Positions 52,247 through 61,488 of a DNA stretch of 64,000 nt are shown piece after piece (position 1 is the first letter of the stretch; each line of letters opens with the position of its first letter). This stretch comes from JBGRPZ01 sp041725955 (GTDB taxonomy: Bacteria > Bacteroidota > Bacteroidia > Bacteroidales > JBGRPZ01): contig JBGRQE010000007.1 of NCBI GenBank assembly GCA_041725955.1, positions 1 to 64,000 of the forward strand. The letters run 5' to 3'. A model generated the notes under the pieces. It saw only the letters and a list, made by a program, of their open reading frames with translations, searched no databases and was not told the origin of the DNA. The position numbers and the translations under genes are program-made.

Positions 52247-54949
52247 TTATTTCAACACAAGCTTCTTTACATCTTGTGAAACAGCAGAAATCTTCTTTAC
52301 AAAGTAAACACCTGCCTTAAGGTCTGATAAGTCAATGTCGGTAGAAGAATTATTAATACTCATCTCTTTAACCACATTACCTACAAGGTCATAAATCATA
52401 ATACTTGCCTGAACATCTTTCAGCTTGATATTTACCTTATGACTGACAGAGGGGTTTGGAAAAACATCAAATCCTGAATCGTGCAACTTAAAGCTATTAT
52501 TCTTAGGAGTTGCTTTTTGTGCTTTATGCTGACTAAATCCGTCTGCAAATCCACTTAATGCAAGATTATAGATAGAATATCCATAATTGGTATTCTTCTT
52601 TATTCCTTGAATGCGAAAGTAACGACCTACTGCCTGATCGGGGTTTAATTTCACCTTTGTATATTCCCAATCACGGGTAATTGAAGCAGCAACATCTTTA
52701 TAGCTTACATTATCAGAAGAAACCTGCACTTTAAACTCTGCATTTCGTGCATTCTCCCACTTTATACTTAATCCAGAGAAATTATATTCCTTACCAGCAT
52801 CAATAGTAATATTTTGATTATCCTGCCAATCGCTCGCCCAACGTGAACCACCATTATTATCAAGTACAGTATTTGCGTAAAAGTCTTTTTCCGTGCCACT
52901 TGCAAAAGCTATTTGCTGATCGCGATATAAATGATTCGTATTATTCAAACCTGATATCTTTACCTGGTATATTGAATATCCGTACTTCTCATTTCTGTTA
53001 ATGCCATGAATCCTTATTGCAGAAGCATTAACTGTATTGAAGAAATCCATATTCAGAGCCTTACGTTTACCTTTAACTTCAGATGCTTTTACATCGAAAT
53101 CTCTCTTATAATATGGCATCGGACCATCAATATCAATTAACGATTGTCCTTTATATCTTGTCAAATACTGAACTTCTAGCCACTTACCTTGGTCGTTTTT
53201 ATATTCAATCTTATAATCATTTGAAGAACCATTCTCCCATAATGAACTTACACTAGACACCTGCTGAATCTGATCTAAATCTACTTCTACGTATTGATTG
53301 TCTGACCAATCACTGGCCCATCGTGTACCTAGATTGTTATCGGTAATATTTGAAGCATTATAACCTTTTTCAGTAGAAGAAGCATAACAGAATTTAGCTG
53401 TAGCCAAGTCATTACGATTATTGCTGCTACCTGCATAAACAAAAGTAGTAAGGGAGTTTGCATCTAGAGTATACTGAAAACTATGGTTACCATCAACAAC
53501 GCTAATATTTAGTGGTTCGCCAAGACTGTTACTTACAAATAAAGAAATCGTACCATCTGTATTTTGTACAGCCACTTGATTTATATAACTGGAAGAGTTA
53601 TTTGTCCATGAGTTTAAATCAGAAACAACAACCTTTGATCCAGGACGCATATTTCTACTAAACTGCTTTAGCACATAATAAGACGGATTGTATATAACAT
53701 CCTGTGTTTCCATATCTACCATAATAGGAGAATGACAAGGATTATTGATTCCATCATGATTATAACCACCTTTAGAAGTCAATACCAAATTCCAGTCAAT
53801 CCAACCTTCGGCATTATGTTGTACATCATTTATAATATCATATATATATCGTGCGGCAGGAACCCAACTATGCAACCATGCCCCTTTTTCCTCACAACCT
53901 TCTGTTGCAATAAAGTGCTTATTGGGGAAACGCGTTTTCAAGTAGTCTAAACTTGGAAATTCCTTTAACGACCACTGAGGCATACCTGCAATATCCATGC
54001 TTAGATCAAATCCATACCAGTGGAAACCTACACCATAAATATACTGCGCAGCCTTGGGATCTTTCAAAACATTAAAACAGAACTTTTCTATGCCATCACC
54101 ATGAGCAATATCATTCTGCTTATCCCAATCCCAGATTAAGATTCTTGATTCAATACCTTTAGACTTAAACACAGGGCCCAAATGATTTCCAACAAAATCA
54201 ATAGCTTGATTAATACTATATGTACAGCCTTCCCAAGGCGGATTGTTCTGTATTTCATTCTGTACAGATACCGACCAAACTTTTATACCATTCTTTTGAT
54301 ATTCTTCAACGTACTTTGCCAGATAATTGGCATAAGCACCATAACAATCTTCACGCAGGCTATTGTCTCTAACAGAAAAAGATCCTGCACCACCGGCATA
54401 ACGCTCACCGCTTTTCTTCATCCATGAAGGAGGCGACCAAGGGGCTCCAAAGAACTTAATATTTGGATTTATTTCTAAAGCTTTCTTTATGGCAGGAATC
54501 AACAAGCTTTGATCTTCGGAAAGAGAGAAATTACTTAAAGAGAAGTCGTTCTCCTTCTCATCGTATGAGTAGTACTTGGTAGAAAAATCAGCAGAACCAA
54601 TATGCGAACGTAATAATGAATATTCAGATCCACTCTTACCAAAATATGCCTGATAGATTTCATCTTGCTTTTCCTTGGGAAGAGTCTTTAAAATAGCAGC
54701 AGAGGTTTCTGTCATAGCACCACCTACTCCTATTATGGTTTGCTTTTTCTGACCAGAAAACACCTGAATAACATTTGAAGATAGCTTGGAGGTTTGTAAA
54801 TCGGAAAATTGAAGTTTGCCTTTATCCTTACTTACAGGATTATCCTTACTGACCTGAAATACCGAAACCGTATTCTGAGAATATAGTGTCAATCCAATAA
54901 AACATAACAACAGCAAGAGCCCTTGCTTACAAAGGTATAGTTTTTTCAT
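52247..54949 (-). CDS. GH30 family glycoside hydrolase with two discoidin-like domains and a T9SS tail
   Basis: 900 residues. Signal peptide (about 1-25, ending LYSQ), a GH30 TIM barrel plus beta side domain (about 30-520) with IGVGGAMTETSAAIL, GAPWSPPSWMKK, the acid/base in SVQNE (Glu232) and the nucleophile in ATEGC (Glu350). Two F5/8C discoidin-like modules follow (about 525-665 and 675-805), each with a TRWASDW or SRWASDW turn, and a type A T9SS sorting domain (about 825-900, VFPNPSVSHKVNI). GH30 members cleave beta-glucosylceramide, beta-1,6-glucan or xylan-related links; this one is nearest the glucosylceramidase/beta-glucanase types, but the substrate is not settled. Extracellular, probably polysaccharide or glycolipid degradation. 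Confidence 0.88.
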   Translation of the reverse strand: MKKLYLCKQGLLLLLCFIGLTLYSQNTVSVFQVSKDNPVSKDKGKLQFSDLQTSKLSSNVIQVFSGQKKQTIIGVGGAMTETSAAILKTLPKEKQDEIYQAYFGKSGSEYSLLRSHIGSADFSTKYYSYDEKENDFSLSNFSLSEDQSLLIPAIKKALEINPNIKFFGAPWSPPSWMKKSGERYAGGAGSFSVRDNSLREDCYGAYANYLAKYVEEYQKNGIKVWSVSVQNEIQNNPPWEGCTYSINQAIDFVGNHLGPVFKSKGIESRILIWDWDKQNDIAHGDGIEKFCFNVLKDPKAAQYIYGVGFHWYGFDLSMDIAGMPQWSLKEFPSLDYLKTRFPNKHFIATEGCEEKGAWLHSWVPAARYIYDIINDVQHNAEGWIDWNLVLTSKGGYNHDGINNPCHSPIMVDMETQDVIYNPSYYVLKQFSRNMRPGSKVVVSDLNSWTNNSSSYINQVAVQNTDGTISLFVSNSLGEPLNISVVDGNHSFQYTLDANSLTTFVYAGSSNNRNDLATAKFCYASSTEKGYNASNITDNNLGTRWASDWSDNQYVEVDLDQIQQVSSVSSLWENGSSNDYKIEYKNDQGKWLEVQYLTRYKGQSLIDIDGPMPYYKRDFDVKASEVKGKRKALNMDFFNTVNASAIRIHGINRNEKYGYSIYQVKISGLNNTNHLYRDQQIAFASGTEKDFYANTVLDNNGGSRWASDWQDNQNITIDAGKEYNFSGLSIKWENARNAEFKVQVSSDNVSYKDVAASITRDWEYTKVKLNPDQAVGRYFRIQGIKKNTNYGYSIYNLALSGFADGFSQHKAQKATPKNNSFKLHDSGFDVFPNPSVSHKVNIKLKDVQASIMIYDLVGNVVKEMSINNSSTDIDLSDLKAGVYFVKKISAVSQDVKKLVLK

Positions 54950-55188
54950 TATAGCATTTAGAGTTTAATTTATCATAGCTTGCGAAGGTAATTCTGGCTA
55001 AAACCAACTCTGGGGGAATTACAACGCCCTTAACAAACGCTAATAAAAAACACTCTAGTATAATAAAGGTGAATAAGTTATAGTTTTGTTGATTCGGATT
55101 TCGAAAGTAGTTATTAAACTTTTATGTCAACTATATTCATAAAAGAACAAAACGCGAAACCCCAAACCCGAATCAACGAAACCTTAAA

Positions 55189-56913
55189 CTACTTCAACAA
55201 CTTAATTACCTTAAAGGCCACCTTTCGTGCAGAAGCAGGATTCTGTCCCGTAACCAGACGACCATCGACAACGGCAAACGACTTAAAGTTATCAGTCTTC
55301 TTTATTTGAGCACCATTATCTTGCAAAGCCGTTTCTAAAGGAAAAGGAACAATAGTATCTAGTTTTATAGCTTTTTCCTCACTATTGGTAAATGTAGAAA
55401 CACTTTTACCATTGATTAAATAACTCCCATCAGATAACATAACATTTATCAAAGCTGCAGGTCCGTGACAAACTGCAGACACCACGCCCCCTGTCTCATA
55501 TATATTCCGACTAATTCGCTGCAAGCTACTATCAGAAGGAAAGTCCCACATTACGCCATGTCCTCCTGCAAAATAAATGGCTCTATAATTATCTGGATTG
55601 ACTTCTGAAGCTTTCAAACTATTCTTTACGGCTTTTTGAGCTTCCGGATCTGTAAGAAACAATAGATTATCAGAATCTTCAATATCTCTACCTGTAAGAG
55701 GAGATTCTCCACCCTTTGGACTTACAAAAGTCACATCAAAACCTGCATCTCTAAAAGCAAAATAAGCATGTGATACTTCAGATAAGTAATAACCTGTAGT
55801 ATCGCCTGAAGATTCCCCTAAAGATCCATGGCTGGTAATTGCAATCAACACTTTATTTAATGCCTCCTTTTTAGGAAGATTTCTATAATTAAATTTAAAT
55901 GCTCCATACTCCTTGCGTTCACCTTCTGGAAGATAAATCTGTGAGGTTGTAAAATATATATCTCCATTATGATCAATAGTAAATGAATCTGCCCATCGAA
56001 TTGAAGGATCTTTAAAAACTCTATACAAGGTCTTTAACTTGGGAGACCACATATTTATGGCATTTTCTTCTAATCCACCCATCCAAAGATTGCCACTTGG
56101 ATCAAACAACATTCCATCTGTTGCAGGAACGCTGGCAACTCTTTCCACCTTTTTTGCCAGCATATAATCAGGTAAGGTAATATCCAAAAGATCTTCAGTT
56201 TTTATACGATACAGGGTATGCGATGTCAAAGCTATATAATACAAGTATTGACGATCGGGAGTAAGAGCAATACCGTCAGAATCAACACTATTTTTCCAAA
56301 CTTTATGATTACAAACCAAGAAATTCTCTTCACTCTTTACCGATGGGTCATCACTCAATAATCTTCTCGATTCTTCAGTTCTAAGGTTTAAGACTATAAT
56401 TCCGCCATGTCCTGAATCGGTGATAAAAGCAAAACCACGATCTTCATCGATTCGTACATCATTAAAATAAGAATCCTCAAAATAAACCGACTCCGGGAAA
56501 TGGTAAGCTTTATGGAAAATCCCTTTCTTGGAATCAAAACAAAACAGAATCGGACCTCCCTTTATCACTCCTTTAAACTGAGGGTTTCGTGTATCTAAAA
56601 CCCACAGCCTATCTTTACGATCAATAAATACAGATTGTACAGCTACAAAAGACTTCTTCGACTTACCTCTATTCCATCGTTTATTCGGAAATGGAATAAC
56701 TTTGCCTTCTTCAATAACCCCGACGCTTATAGGCACATTATCAGACCAACGTGGAAAGTTAACAAAAAGGCGTCCCGCTTTACTTACAGCAATTCCCGTC
56801 CATTGATTTTTGCTCTGAGCAATTTCTTCTACCCCTTTCTCTTGAGCAAAGATATGATGATTATATGAGAAGAATAAAATCAATAATAGTATAAGAGTAT
56901 ATTTAAGTTTCAT
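55189..56913 (-). CDS. Fusion of a royal-jelly/yellow-type propeller and a DJ-1/Hsp31-like amidotransferase-fold domain
   Basis: 574 residues. Signal peptide (about 1-23, ending IFAQ). Residues about 30-345 match major royal jelly protein/yellow propellers (AGRLFVNFPRWSDNVP, SVFIDRKDRLWVLDTRNP, FNDVRIDEDRGFAFITDSG, DGMLFDPSGNLWMGG). Residues about 350-574 are a class I glutamine-amidotransferase-like domain of the Hsp31/HchA group: IYFAGGHGVMWDFP, then AVCHGPAAL with the nucleophile Cys482 and His483. Hsp31-like proteins act as chaperones or glutathione-independent glyoxalase/deglycases. The fusion places such a domain outside the cytoplasm. It is flanked by an HxlR regulator (divergent) and a glyoxalase-fold gene, suggesting reactive-carbonyl metabolism. 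Confidence 0.8.
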   Translation of the reverse strand: MKLKYTLILLLILFFSYNHHIFAQEKGVEEIAQSKNQWTGIAVSKAGRLFVNFPRWSDNVPISVGVIEEGKVIPFPNKRWNRGKSKKSFVAVQSVFIDRKDRLWVLDTRNPQFKGVIKGGPILFCFDSKKGIFHKAYHFPESVYFEDSYFNDVRIDEDRGFAFITDSGHGGIIVLNLRTEESRRLLSDDPSVKSEENFLVCNHKVWKNSVDSDGIALTPDRQYLYYIALTSHTLYRIKTEDLLDITLPDYMLAKKVERVASVPATDGMLFDPSGNLWMGGLEENAINMWSPKLKTLYRVFKDPSIRWADSFTIDHNGDIYFTTSQIYLPEGERKEYGAFKFNYRNLPKKEALNKVLIAITSHGSLGESSGDTTGYYLSEVSHAYFAFRDAGFDVTFVSPKGGESPLTGRDIEDSDNLLFLTDPEAQKAVKNSLKASEVNPDNYRAIYFAGGHGVMWDFPSDSSLQRISRNIYETGGVVSAVCHGPAALINVMLSDGSYLINGKSVSTFTNSEEKAIKLDTIVPFPLETALQDNGAQIKKTDNFKSFAVVDGRLVTGQNPASARKVAFKVIKLLK

Positions 56914-56993
56914 CAGTAATTATTTTTGGTTGCAAAAAAGAATACCTATTGAAATGCGTTTATTCAGTGAAAAATTGCATGTAAAAGCATATT

Positions 56994-57368
56994 ATGGAAG
57001 AAAAAGACAATAATAACGAAGTCATCAAATACGAAGGTAAAAAGTACCCTTGTTCACTAGCATTTGTATTACGATTAATCACAGATAAATATAAATGTCT
57101 TATCCTCTTCCATCTTCAACATGGAAAACTTCGGTCGGGAATATTACAAAAGAACATTGATGGCATTTCAAACCGAATGTTTGCATTTTCAATTAAGGCC
57201 TTAGTAAAAGATCAGTTAGTTGAACGTATAATTTATCCTGAAGTTCCTCCAAGAGTTGAATATAAACTAACAAAGACTGGCGAATCACTAATCCCAATTA
57301 TTATGGAAATGGATAATTGGGGAAAGGAATACGCCAGAAATCACTATTTATATGCACCCGAAGAATAA
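56994..57368 (+). CDS. HxlR-family winged-helix transcriptional regulator
   Basis: 124 residues. The family pattern is clear: KYPCSLAFVLRLITDKYKCL, then IDGISNRMFAFSIKALVKD (recognition helix) and RIIYPEVPPRVEYKLTKTGES. The conserved N-terminal Cys (KYPCS) is where HxlR proteins may sense electrophiles or redox change. It is divergent from the propeller-DJ-1 gene (80 nt apart) with a -7 element TATTTTTG at 56921-56928, and overlaps the convergent glyoxalase gene by 25 nt. It probably controls one or both neighbours. Confidence 0.88.
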   Translation: MEEKDNNNEVIKYEGKKYPCSLAFVLRLITDKYKCLILFHLQHGKLRSGILQKNIDGISNRMFAFSIKALVKDQLVERIIYPEVPPRVEYKLTKTGESLIPIIMEMDNWGKEYARNHYLYAPEE

Positions 57369-57856
57369 TGCAATTCGTATGAATGTGAATAGATTTCAAA
57401 TACAACTCCAAACGGATCTTCAACATAACACATTCTATATGGCTTTTCTCCCGGATAATAATATCGAACTGGCATCCTTTGCTTCCCTCCATGGGCAACA
57501 ATTTTCTCAACCAAACCCTCTAAATCAGGATCCTGAATAGAGAAATGAAACAAGCCACCTTTAAAAGGGTTAAAGTCTGGACGATTCTTTTTGGCTTCTT
57601 CAAATTCAAACAATTCAATTCCAATTCGATCGCCTGTAGATAGGTGAGCAATTCTAAACTTACCCCACCCCTGTCCAAAGACATCTTGGCACATAACACC
57701 AATGGCAGTATCTGTTTCTTCTACAACATCAGATGGAGGCATAATTACATAAAATCCCATTACCTGGGTATAAAACTCAACAGCTTTATCTAAATCCGGA
57801 ACAGTTATCCCTATATGAGAAAAAGTCCTGGGATATGTATTCTTTTCTTTATTCAT
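57344..57856 (-). CDS. VOC-superfamily glyoxalase/dioxygenase-like protein
   Basis: 170 residues, one VOC fold built of two beta-alpha-beta-beta-beta units. Motifs: SHIGITVPDLDKAVEFYTQVMGF (metal His and helix), IELFEFE, LFHFSIQDPDLEGLV (His) and CYVEDPFGVVFEIYSH (Glu). This set fits glyoxalase I/fosfomycin-resistance relatives that use a divalent metal. The 3' end overlaps the convergent HxlR gene by 25 nt. Together with the DJ-1-type fusion it suggests aldehyde detoxification, although the substrate is unknown. Confidence 0.82.
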   Translation of the reverse strand: MNKEKNTYPRTFSHIGITVPDLDKAVEFYTQVMGFYVIMPPSDVVEETDTAIGVMCQDVFGQGWGKFRIAHLSTGDRIGIELFEFEEAKKNRPDFNPFKGGLFHFSIQDPDLEGLVEKIVAHGGKQRMPVRYYYPGEKPYRMCYVEDPFGVVFEIYSHSYELHYSSGAYK

Positions 57857-57987
57857 TGCTATAATTTTAATATCAACGCAAAATTACAGCCTTTTACCTT
57901 AATTGTCAATACATTACAAACATATCACATAGTAACATAAATGTATCTATTGCTGAAACTAAAGGCTTTACAAAAAGAAAAAAATTA

Positions 57988-58407
57988 CTAATCTATAAAA
58001 GAAAAAACCCATGTACTTTCTGATCTCTCATCTTGTAAGCGTTCAGAATAATTACTGATATCCAAAATATTTCCCGCTTTGGGACCATGTCGATAATAAA
58101 CAGACTTATCCTGATCATCCTTAATTATATAAACAGAATCAACTCCAACAAAAGGGACACAAAGATCTCCTTCCAAAATTGTATTTTCTTTTAAAACATA
58201 CTTTCCTTCTTCAATAGATAAGAATTCGGTATTGCCATTATGAAAAACCTGAATATCTATTTTTGAGGAAGATAAGTTTTCATATTTATAAGTACACTTA
58301 ACAACAGGAGACTCTAAGGTTGTGCAAGAAAGAAATAAAAACATTAATATTGATGTAAAGACGAGAATACGTCCTTTCCAAAAAGGAGAGTTTAAAAAAA
58401 CGTTCAT
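57988..58407 (-). CDS. Small lipoprotein of unknown function
   Basis: 139 residues. An N-terminal signal with lipobox FLFLSC (about residues 23-28) predicts a lipid-anchored protein. The short mature body is beta-rich with two Cys (KCTYKYEN, GDLCVPF) and ends DERSESTWVFSFID. No family was recognised. It stands alone on the minus strand, divergent from the flavin-binding protein gene at 58546. Confidence 0.55.
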   Translation of the reverse strand: MNVFLNSPFWKGRILVFTSILMFLFLSCTTLESPVVKCTYKYENLSSSKIDIQVFHNGNTEFLSIEEGKYVLKENTILEGDLCVPFVGVDSVYIIKDDQDKSVYYRHGPKAGNILDISNYSERLQDERSESTWVFSFID

Positions 58408-58545
58408 GTTAAGAAAAGATTTGTTATTGGAAAATGCAGGAATAACAATTGAAGAAAATAATATCGTGGATTATTAAAAAAGGAATAAACAAAAACCTAA
58501 AAAAGTAAATTTACTTCTTTGTAGTTTTATAATAAATGAAAACCT

Positions 58546-58998
58546 ATGACAGAAAAGATTTTTAATATAGAAGAGATTATTGAAATAATCCAGAAATGTG
58601 AATACTGTAATATGGCTATGGTAGACCTTGATGGTATGCCTTATGTTATTCCGATGAATTTTGGATATAAAGATAACTTTATTTTCTTTCATTCCGGACC
58701 AAATGGAAAAAAAATAAACTGCCTAAAAAACAATCCTAATATATGCCTTTCTTTTAGCACTGACCATAAGTTAAGATTCCAAAACGAAGGTGTTGCATGT
58801 AGCTATAGTATGAAGTTTAACAGTACTCTACTAAATGGTGTAGCGGAGTTTGTAGAAAATAGAGAAGAAAAAATACAGGCCTTGAATATTATTATGGCTC
58901 ATTATGCCGATAGAGAGTTTAAATACAGTGAACCTGCTATAAAAAATGTAGTCATCTTTAAAATGAAAATACAAGGAGGCTGTGTAAGAAGGAAATAA
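58546..58998 (+). CDS. Pyridoxamine 5'-phosphate oxidase-like flavin-binding protein
   Basis: 150 residues of the split-barrel FMN-binding group (NimA/PNPOx-like). Seen: CEYCNMAMVDLDGMPYVIPM, FIFFHSGPNGKKINCLKNNP and a closing FKMKIQGGCVRRK. Members bind FMN or F420 as small reductases; some confer nitroimidazole resistance. The substrate is unknown. Cytoplasmic. A neat hairpin terminator follows at 59018. Confidence 0.85.
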   Translation: MTEKIFNIEEIIEIIQKCEYCNMAMVDLDGMPYVIPMNFGYKDNFIFFHSGPNGKKINCLKNNPNICLSFSTDHKLRFQNEGVACSYSMKFNSTLLNGVAEFVENREEKIQALNIIMAHYADREFKYSEPAIKNVVIFKMKIQGGCVRRK

Positions 58999-59017
58999 AT
59001 GTTTCAATTTAAGATAT

Positions 59018-59042
59018 GGACGGTTGAGAAACCGTCCGTTTG
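59018..59042 (+). terminator. Terminator of the PNPOx-like gene
   Basis: GGACGGTT (59018-59025) / AACCGTCC (59030-59037), 8-bp stem with a GAGA loop, then GTTTG; short T run. Confidence 0.7.
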
Positions 59043-59217
59043 TAATAAACACCATAAGAATTAATCACTATTTACCTTGATCAAAAAAACGTTTTATTGA
59101 ATTACAAAACATGTTTAATAGGTATAGCAATTGCTTAACTTTTACAGTTAGATGATGATCTTAGAAAAATGGTAACAAATCAGATCCTTCAATGGCCAAA
59201 CAACATATTCTGAATTT

Positions 59218-59772
59218 TTACTTCGCCCTTCTTATCTTCATTACAAAGCTTGAAATATAACCTACAACGACTCCCAAAATAGCACCACACAGAATATCTC
59301 CAGGATAATGACGACCCAAATATATACGACTATAAGAAACTAGTGCAGCCCATATAAACACCCACCAGATATATTTATAATGCTTTCGGAATACCAAAAA
59401 TAAAAAGGTAGCCAATCCAAAAGTATTGGCAGCATGTGAAGACACAAAGCCATATAGCCCTCCACATTTTCCATTCACAAGGTGAATTACAGATTCCAGC
59501 TCAGGATTATGACACGGTCTTAACCGCATAAAAACATTCTTAAACAGATGTACAGAAGCTTGGTCAGCCAATACAATAGTAATAATTACACCCAACAACA
59601 AAAGCCAAACTCTTTTCTTAAGTGCAAAATATCCCATAATCAGGAATACAACATATAAAGGAATCCATGTAAACTTATGGGTAATAAATTCCATTAAGGT
59701 ATCAAAAAATGGACTGTGGATTCCATTTAAAAACACAAACAGCTTCTCATCCAGATGTATTAGATAATCCAT
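59218..59772 (-). CDS. PAP2-family membrane phosphatase
   Basis: 184 residues with about five transmembrane helices. The three PAP2 motifs can be read: KNVFMRLRP (motif C1), FVSSHAANTFG (C2, with Ser-Ser-His in place of Pro-Ser-Gly-His) and SRIYLGRHYPGD (C3, catalytic His and Asp). These enzymes dephosphorylate lipid phosphates; an undecaprenyl-diphosphate phosphatase or phosphatidylglycerophosphatase role is likely. It is last in the hpt-adk-obgE operon, 6 nt after the TonB-C-like gene. Confidence 0.85.
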   Translation of the reverse strand: MDYLIHLDEKLFVFLNGIHSPFFDTLMEFITHKFTWIPLYVVFLIMGYFALKKRVWLLLLGVIITIVLADQASVHLFKNVFMRLRPCHNPELESVIHLVNGKCGGLYGFVSSHAANTFGLATFLFLVFRKHYKYIWWVFIWAALVSYSRIYLGRHYPGDILCGAILGVVVGYISSFVMKIRRAK

Positions 59773-59778
59773 TATTTC

Positions 59779-60414
59779 TTATTTCATCATTTTAATTGCC
59801 TGCTTCTTGATTTCAAAAAATTCGGTAGTCATCGGATTTCTTTTTATCAAGATATCTAAGTAAGAAATAGCTTTCTTCCCTTTTTTCTTCTTTAAATACT
59901 TTACTGCCCTATCCCAATAATATTTATCGTTTTTACATACAAATCCAGGATTCTCCCCTTCAACAACAATATAAGGATCAACTCTATTGGTTTGAGTTCC
60001 TTGGGTAACAAAGAGAATCGGTATTTCAAAACGGGTATACTTATCATCTTTACAGCTATTCCATTCTGCTTCAGGAAGAGACAAAACCTTTTTTATTTCC
60101 AGCTCAACACCATATCCTAAAGAATTTTTTACAACCACATTCTCTAACTGACCTGAGCAATTTACCGTAATATTTATAATAGAAATCCCGATAGCACACG
60201 CATTACGTGCAGCTTCGGGATATACAAAATTCTTATAAAACAATTTTTGAAAAGCCCAATGCCCACCTTTAAATCGATAATCCAAGATCATCTCTATGGT
60301 TTTGTTTCTACTATCGGCAACAGCCTTAATAGGTTCTGGAAATTTATATTCCTGAGCATTTACACTTAGAATACTAATTACAGCAAAAACGAAACATAAA
60401 AAACATCTTTTCAT
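59779..60414 (-). CDS. Exported TonB C-terminal-like protein
   Basis: 211 residues from MKRCFLCFVFAVISIL (ATG 60414; a longer frame starts only with TTG). A signal peptide (about 1-20) precedes a TonB-C-like fold: YPEAARNACAIGISIINITV followed by GQLENVVVKNSLGYGVELEI. Unlike a real TonB it has no N-terminal anchor plus proline linker, and a C-terminal helical, Lys-rich segment (about 165-211) follows. It may bind envelope partners, but energy transduction is unlikely. Part of the obgE operon (gap 25 nt). Confidence 0.7.
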   Translation of the reverse strand: MKRCFLCFVFAVISILSVNAQEYKFPEPIKAVADSRNKTIEMILDYRFKGGHWAFQKLFYKNFVYPEAARNACAIGISIINITVNCSGQLENVVVKNSLGYGVELEIKKVLSLPEAEWNSCKDDKYTRFEIPILFVTQGTQTNRVDPYIVVEGENPGFVCKNDKYYWDRAVKYLKKKKGKKAISYLDILIKRNPMTTEFFEIKKQAIKMMK

Positions 60415-60439
60415 AGGCTTGGGCTTCAAAAAAACAATG

Positions 60440-61438
60440 TTAAACTTCCTTATTTATCTCAGACCAAATAATATCCTTTAACTCGGTTAAACCTTTTTGA
60501 GCAACACTAGAGATAAATACATGTGGAATATTTTTTGGTAAGGCAGAACGAATTTCTTCAGTAAGCTCCTCATCAAGCATATCAGACTTGGTTATTGCGA
60601 GTAATCGTCCCTTATCAAGCAATTCTGGATTATATAGGCGTAATTCATTCAACAGAATATCATACTCCTTATTAATATCATCACTATCAGCAGGAATCAT
60701 AAACAGCAATACTGAGTTACGTTCTATATGCCGTAGAAACCTTAATCCAAGACCTTTTCCTTCATGGGCACCTTCAATAATTCCAGGAATATCGGCCATT
60801 ACGAATGACTTTCCATCTCTATAAGAAATCATTCCCAAATTAGGCTTTAAGGTTGTAAAAGGATAATCTGCAATTTCAGGTTTAGCAGCAGAAATTACAG
60901 AAAGTAAAGTAGACTTACCTGCATTAGGAAAGCCAACCAATCCGACATCTGCCAATAACTTCAATTCAATAACAATCCACGACTCTATTCCATCCTCTCC
61001 AGGTTGGGCATATCGGGGAGTTTGGTTGGTTGATGTTTTAAAGTGAACATTTCCCAATCCTCCACGACCACCTTTAAATAAAACATGAGTTTGATCGTGT
61101 TCAGTAATTTCACATAAAAAATCTCCGGTTTCGGCATCACGAATCACGGTTCCTAAAGGAACTTCCACAAAAACATCTTCACCACTAGCACCAAAACTCA
61201 TTTGTCTTCCTCCAGACTCACCGTGATCGGCACGAATATGTTTGGTATATTTTAAGTGAAGAAGAGTCCATCTATGTCTGTTTCCCTTTAGAATAATATG
61301 ACCTCCACGACCACCATCTCCTCCATCCGGACCTCCTTTAGGTACGAATTTTTCTCTTCTCATATGTGTGGAGCCAGCTCCACCATTACCAGAACGGCAA
61401 TATATTTTTACGTAATCAACAAAGTTCGAACTTGCCAT
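60440..61438 (-). CDS. obgE: GTPase ObgE/CgtA
   Basis: 332 residues: the glycine-rich Obg domain (about 1-158, with GGNGGAGSTHMRREKFVPKG-like spacing) and a G domain with the P-loop GFPNAGKSTLL, switch region DYPFTTLKPNLG and DIPGIIEGA. It lacks the third C-terminal domain of the E. coli protein, as usual in Bacteroidota. It is an essential 50S-assembly and stress-linked GTPase. It sits in an operon with adk and hpt, gap of 50 nt from adk. Confidence 0.95.
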   Translation of the reverse strand: MASSNFVDYVKIYCRSGNGGAGSTHMRREKFVPKGGPDGGDGGRGGHIILKGNRHRWTLLHLKYTKHIRADHGESGGRQMSFGASGEDVFVEVPLGTVIRDAETGDFLCEITEHDQTHVLFKGGRGGLGNVHFKTSTNQTPRYAQPGEDGIESWIVIELKLLADVGLVGFPNAGKSTLLSVISAAKPEIADYPFTTLKPNLGMISYRDGKSFVMADIPGIIEGAHEGKGLGLRFLRHIERNSVLLFMIPADSDDINKEYDILLNELRLYNPELLDKGRLLAITKSDMLDEELTEEIRSALPKNIPHVFISSVAQKGLTELKDIIWSEINKEV

Positions 61439-61488
61439 TTTTTTCTTATATACTGTAAATACGAAACACGATCAAAAAGCTCAAAATA

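Noticed and set aside
55124..55309. Plus-strand ORF of 61 codons
   Set aside because: It overlaps the C-terminus of the DJ-1 fusion in the antisense frame, with no supporting features.
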